Positions 5,520 through 7,682 of a DNA stretch of 7,682 nt are shown here, piece by piece. The stretch is taken from assembly GCA_028715095.1 (NCBI GenBank), contig JAQUSM010000045.1:1-7682 (forward strand). Direction: 5' to 3'. A model generated the notes under the pieces. That model searched no databases and was not told the origin of the DNA. It was given only the letters and a program-made list of their open reading frames with translations. A program made the position numbers and the translations under genes. The DNA comes from Candidatus Omnitrophota bacterium (GTDB lineage Bacteria > Omnitrophota > Gorgyraeia > Gygaellales > Profunditerraquicolaceae). Within the stretch, counting starts at the first letter, position 1. The number at the start of each line of letters is the position of its first letter.

Positions 5520-5806
5520 TGATGAGTAACCGGGAGTTGATCCTAAATATTGCGGTGAATTTGGGCAGGCTTGGCAGATGGGCTTGCGAAGGAAGGCTTG
5601 GCAGGTTGAATCAATTTATGGAGGAGACCGAAGGCTATATTAATCAGCTTGAGAAAACTGCCAAATCCCCCCGTTTTCAAAAGACATTCGATATTTTTAA
5701 AGAAAATTTCGATAGAGCTAGAAGTAGCCGGCAGGTAGATTCAATATGGGCAGAGACTATGTTTACCTGGGCTAATATTCTTACACATCGTGCATCGTTA
5801 GTTTAA
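5519..5806 (+). CDS. Small helical protein of unknown function, translationally coupled to DUF5674 gene
   Basis: I do not recognise this 95-residue protein. It looks wholly alpha-helical and soluble, with helices near 4-32, 33-48, 53-68 and 72-92. It has two tandem GRLGR words (residues 16-20 and 25-29, encoded by 11-bp identical repeats at 5567-5577 and 5594-5604). It also has a Trp-rich C-terminal helix, SIWAETMFTWANILTHR (75-91). The first ATG (5519) overlaps the preceding stop as TAATG; a second ATG follows directly at 5522, and either may be used. The purD start lies 13 nt after its stop, so it is very probably in the purD transcript. The tight coupling to the DUF5674 gene suggests the two products act together, perhaps as a complex; that is inference. 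The reading frame is credible because of this packing and its codon use, which matches its neighbours. Confidence 0.75.
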   Translation: MMSNRELILNIAVNLGRLGRWACEGRLGRLNQFMEETEGYINQLEKTAKSPRFQKTFDIFKENFDRARSSRQVDSIWAETMFTWANILTHRASLV

Positions 5807-5819
5807 TGAGGATATAGTA

Positions 5820-7145
5820 ATGCGAATATTGGTGATTGGTTCCGGGGGCAGGGAGCATGCGCTGGTCTGGAAGATAAATCAGTCCAAGCTTTGCGATAAA
5901 ATATTCTGCGCTCCGGGAAATGCCGGGATAGCCCAGATTGCCGAATGCGTTGATATTAAAGCCGATGATATCTCCTGCTTATTGGATTTTGCCAAAAAAG
6001 AAAGAATAGATTTTACAGTGGTTGGCCCGGAAGTAGCATTATCTTTCGGCATTGTTGACGAATTCCGGAAATCCGGGTTTAAGATATTCGGCCCGGATAA
6101 AAAAGCAGCGGCATTGGAAGCAAGCAAGGTATTTTCTAAAGAAATAATGGCAAAATATAAAGTTCCGACTGCTAGCTTTAAAATTTTTGATGACCCGGAT
6201 GAAGCCAAAAAATATATCGAGCAGATGGGCGCTCCTTGCGTAGTCAAATCAGACGGCTTAGCCGCGGGCAAGGGTGTCATAGTCGCTAAATCCATTGATG
6301 AGGCTAAAAAAGCAGTCACTTCGATTATGCAGGAAAAGGTTTTTGGCGCTTCCGGCAATAAAGTAGTCATCGAAGAGTGCCTCCAGGGCCAGGAAGCCTC
6401 TATTCTTGTAATTACGGATTCAAAAGAAGTAGTTGCCTTGGCTTCAGCCCAGGACCATAAGAGGGTTTTTGACAACGACCAGGGTCCAAACACCGGCGGT
6501 ATGGGCGCGTATTCTCCCGCGCCTGTCGTAACCAGGGAATTATTTAAAGAGATCCTGGAAAAAGTAATTTACCGGACTATTGACGGCTTAGCCAGGGAAG
6601 GGATAGATTACCGGGGGGTTTTATATGCCGGGATAATGCTGACTAAAGACGGGCCAAAGACTTTGGAGTTTAATGTCCGTTTCGGCGACCCGGAAACCCA
6701 GGCGATCTTACCCAGGCTGAAATCAGACCTACTGGAAGTAATGCTGGCAACGGCTGAACAAAAATTAGGCCGGATAAGAAATCTGGAATGGGACGAGCGG
6801 GCGAGTGTTTGCGTAGTTTGCGCGGCAGGGGGTTATCCGGGTAATTATGCCAAAGGAAAAGAGATCTTTGGGTTGGATAAAGCCTCTAAAATGAAAGATA
6901 TTGTCGTGTTTCACGCCGGGACTAAGTCCAGGGTAGTAAACGATGTAGGGCAGAGACAGGAGATAGAATATGAAACTAGCGGCGGAAGGGTCCTGGGGGT
7001 GACTGGATTAGGTAAGGACATAAAAGAAGCAATCGATAAAACCTACGCAGCAGTCAAAGAAATTAGTTTTGAAGGAATGCATTATCGGAATGACATTGGG
7101 GGGAAAGCTTTAATGACAAATTGCAAAGCACAAAATCCAGGATAA
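5820..7145 (+). CDS. purD: Phosphoribosylamine--glycine ligase (GAR synthetase)
   Basis: PurD joins phosphoribosylamine and glycine with ATP to give GAR, step 2 of purine synthesis and the step after PurF. The product is 441 residues, slightly longer than the usual 420-430. The N-domain opens MRILVIGSGGREHAL (1-15), with APGNAGIA at 31-38 and VVGPEVAL at 67-74. The ATP-grasp domain carries VVKSDGLAAGKGV (141-153), VVIEECLQGQEAS (182-194), QDHKRVFDNDQGPNTGGMGAYSP (211-233) and the metal-binding LEFNVRFGDPE (282-292). The C-domain has GGYPGNY (337-343), GGRVLGVTG (388-396) and FEGMHYRNDIGGKAL (417-431), followed by a short non-conserved tail. The ATG at 5820 follows GAGGA at 5808-5812 with a 7-nt spacer. 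No truncation or frameshift is seen. Confidence 0.98.
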   Translation: MRILVIGSGGREHALVWKINQSKLCDKIFCAPGNAGIAQIAECVDIKADDISCLLDFAKKERIDFTVVGPEVALSFGIVDEFRKSGFKIFGPDKKAAALEASKVFSKEIMAKYKVPTASFKIFDDPDEAKKYIEQMGAPCVVKSDGLAAGKGVIVAKSIDEAKKAVTSIMQEKVFGASGNKVVIEECLQGQEASILVITDSKEVVALASAQDHKRVFDNDQGPNTGGMGAYSPAPVVTRELFKEILEKVIYRTIDGLAREGIDYRGVLYAGIMLTKDGPKTLEFNVRFGDPETQAILPRLKSDLLEVMLATAEQKLGRIRNLEWDERASVCVVCAAGGYPGNYAKGKEIFGLDKASKMKDIVVFHAGTKSRVVNDVGQRQEIEYETSGGRVLGVTGLGKDIKEAIDKTYAAVKEISFEGMHYRNDIGGKALMTNCKAQNPG

Positions 7146-7149
7146 ACCC

Positions 7150-7165
7150 CTGCCTGCTCAGGCAG
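7150..7165 (+). other. Short palindromic hairpin between purD and purE
   Basis: CTGCCTG (7150-7156) and CAGGCAG (7159-7165) are exact reverse complements separated by CT; as RNA this would be a 6-bp stem with a 4-nt loop. It lies 5 nt after the purD stop, and no T-run follows. TGCCTG/CAGGCA palindromes are common intergenic repeats in candidate-phylum genomes. The rest of the 59-nt gap holds only the purE ribosome binding site GGAGG at 7196-7200. Confidence 0.5.
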
Positions 7166-7204
7166 ACAAACGTCAGGTTCCAATACGATTAAACCGGAGG
7201 TCTT

Positions 7205-7681
7205 ATGAATAAAATCAGCGTAATCATGGGCAGTAGTTCGGACCTGGAGACTTTACAGGAAGCAATTAATCTCTTAAAAGAATATAAGGCTGGATTTGAA
7301 GTAAAAGTCTTATCCGCGCACAGGACGCCGAAAGAGCTTGAGGCTTACGTAGGGTCAGCCGCTAAAAATGGAGTTAAGGTCTTTATCGCCGCTGCCGGAG
7401 GTGCCGCTGCCTTAGCCGGAGTAATCGCAGCTCATACGACTTTACCGGTAATCGGCGTGCCAATAGAAACCAGAAGCTTAAAAGGCCTGGATTCGCTTTT
7501 ATCCACAGTGCAGATGCCCGCGGGTATTCCGGTTGCTTCGATGTCTATCGGAAAGGCAGGGGCCAAGAATGCCGCGCTGTTCGCCTTGGAGATCTTAGGT
7601 ATCGGAGATAAATCAATAGCCGGGAAATTAGCCAAGCACAAAAAGGCGATGCGGGTTAAGGTGCTTAAAATAAAAATATAA
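7205..7681 (+). CDS. purE: PurE: N5-carboxyaminoimidazole ribonucleotide mutase, or AIR carboxylase
   Basis: PurE forms CAIR, either from N5-CAIR (class I) or from AIR and CO2 (class II). The product is 158 residues, the usual size. Landmarks are VIMGSSSDLETL (6-17), the catalytic SAHRTP (37-42, His39 matching E. coli His45), AAGGAAALAG (63-72), PVIGVPIET (81-89), LKGLDSLLSTVQMPAGIPVAS (92-112) and IGKAGAKNAALFALEIL (115-131). The VQMP and IGKAGAKNAA segments are class I-like. Odd point: Ala69 occupies the place of the His in the class I GGAAH motif (E. coli His75). No purK is in the window, so the class cannot be settled by context. GGAGG at 7196-7200 lies 4 nt before ATG. The C-terminus is basic (KHKKAMRVKVLKIKI). 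It lies 59 nt after purD, in the same direction. Confidence 0.95.
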   Translation: MNKISVIMGSSSDLETLQEAINLLKEYKAGFEVKVLSAHRTPKELEAYVGSAAKNGVKVFIAAAGGAAALAGVIAAHTTLPVIGVPIETRSLKGLDSLLSTVQMPAGIPVASMSIGKAGAKNAALFALEILGIGDKSIAGKLAKHKKAMRVKVLKIKI

Positions 7682-7682
7682 T

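Noticed and set aside
5879..6493. 204-aa minus-strand open frame within purD
   Set aside because: It is antisense to a clear PurD coding sequence, and its composition reflects the complement of conserved codons.

Overview
The window is one strand of a de novo purine biosynthesis locus from an uncultured-type bacterium. All coding sequences are on the + strand. Order: purF (5' end cut by the window edge) - purM - SPFH/stomatin-like membrane protein - TIR-domain protein - small cupin - DUF5674-like protein - unrecognised 95-residue protein - purD - purE. The proteins are ordinary bacterial forms and the coding bases are of middling GC, with strong GGAGG-type ribosome binding sites. The gene mix (DUF5674, a small cupin, dispersed-looking palindromes between genes) resembles candidate-phylum metagenome genomes such as Omnitrophota, but this placement is only an impression and nothing here proves it.

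Region by region: 1-2364 holds purF and purM, separated by 60 nt that contain a perfect 10-bp hairpin. 2365-4856 is an accessory block: an SPFH gene bracketed by copies of GGAAACTGTTTC, a 243-bp quasi-palindromic element, a visibly AT-rich TIR-domain gene, a REP-like hairpin directly after it, and a GC-rich stretch able to fold into nested stems. 4857-5806 holds three small, tightly packed genes (15-nt gap, then 1-nt overlap) that run into purD with a 13-nt gap. 5820-7681 holds purD and purE, again with a small hairpin between them.

PurF (step 1), PurD (step 2), PurM (step 5) and PurE (AIR carboxylation or N5-CAIR mutation) belong to one pathway from PRPP to CAIR; the other steps must be encoded elsewhere. 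PurE carries Ala where class I enzymes have the His of the GGAAH motif.

The part most worth a second look is 3283-4856: a probable horizontally acquired TIR effector, flanked by two different palindromic repeat elements, sitting inside a housekeeping operon. No multi-gene defence system can be shown from sequence alone. The TIR gene looks like an orphan, and a link to the SPFH gene upstream is speculation.
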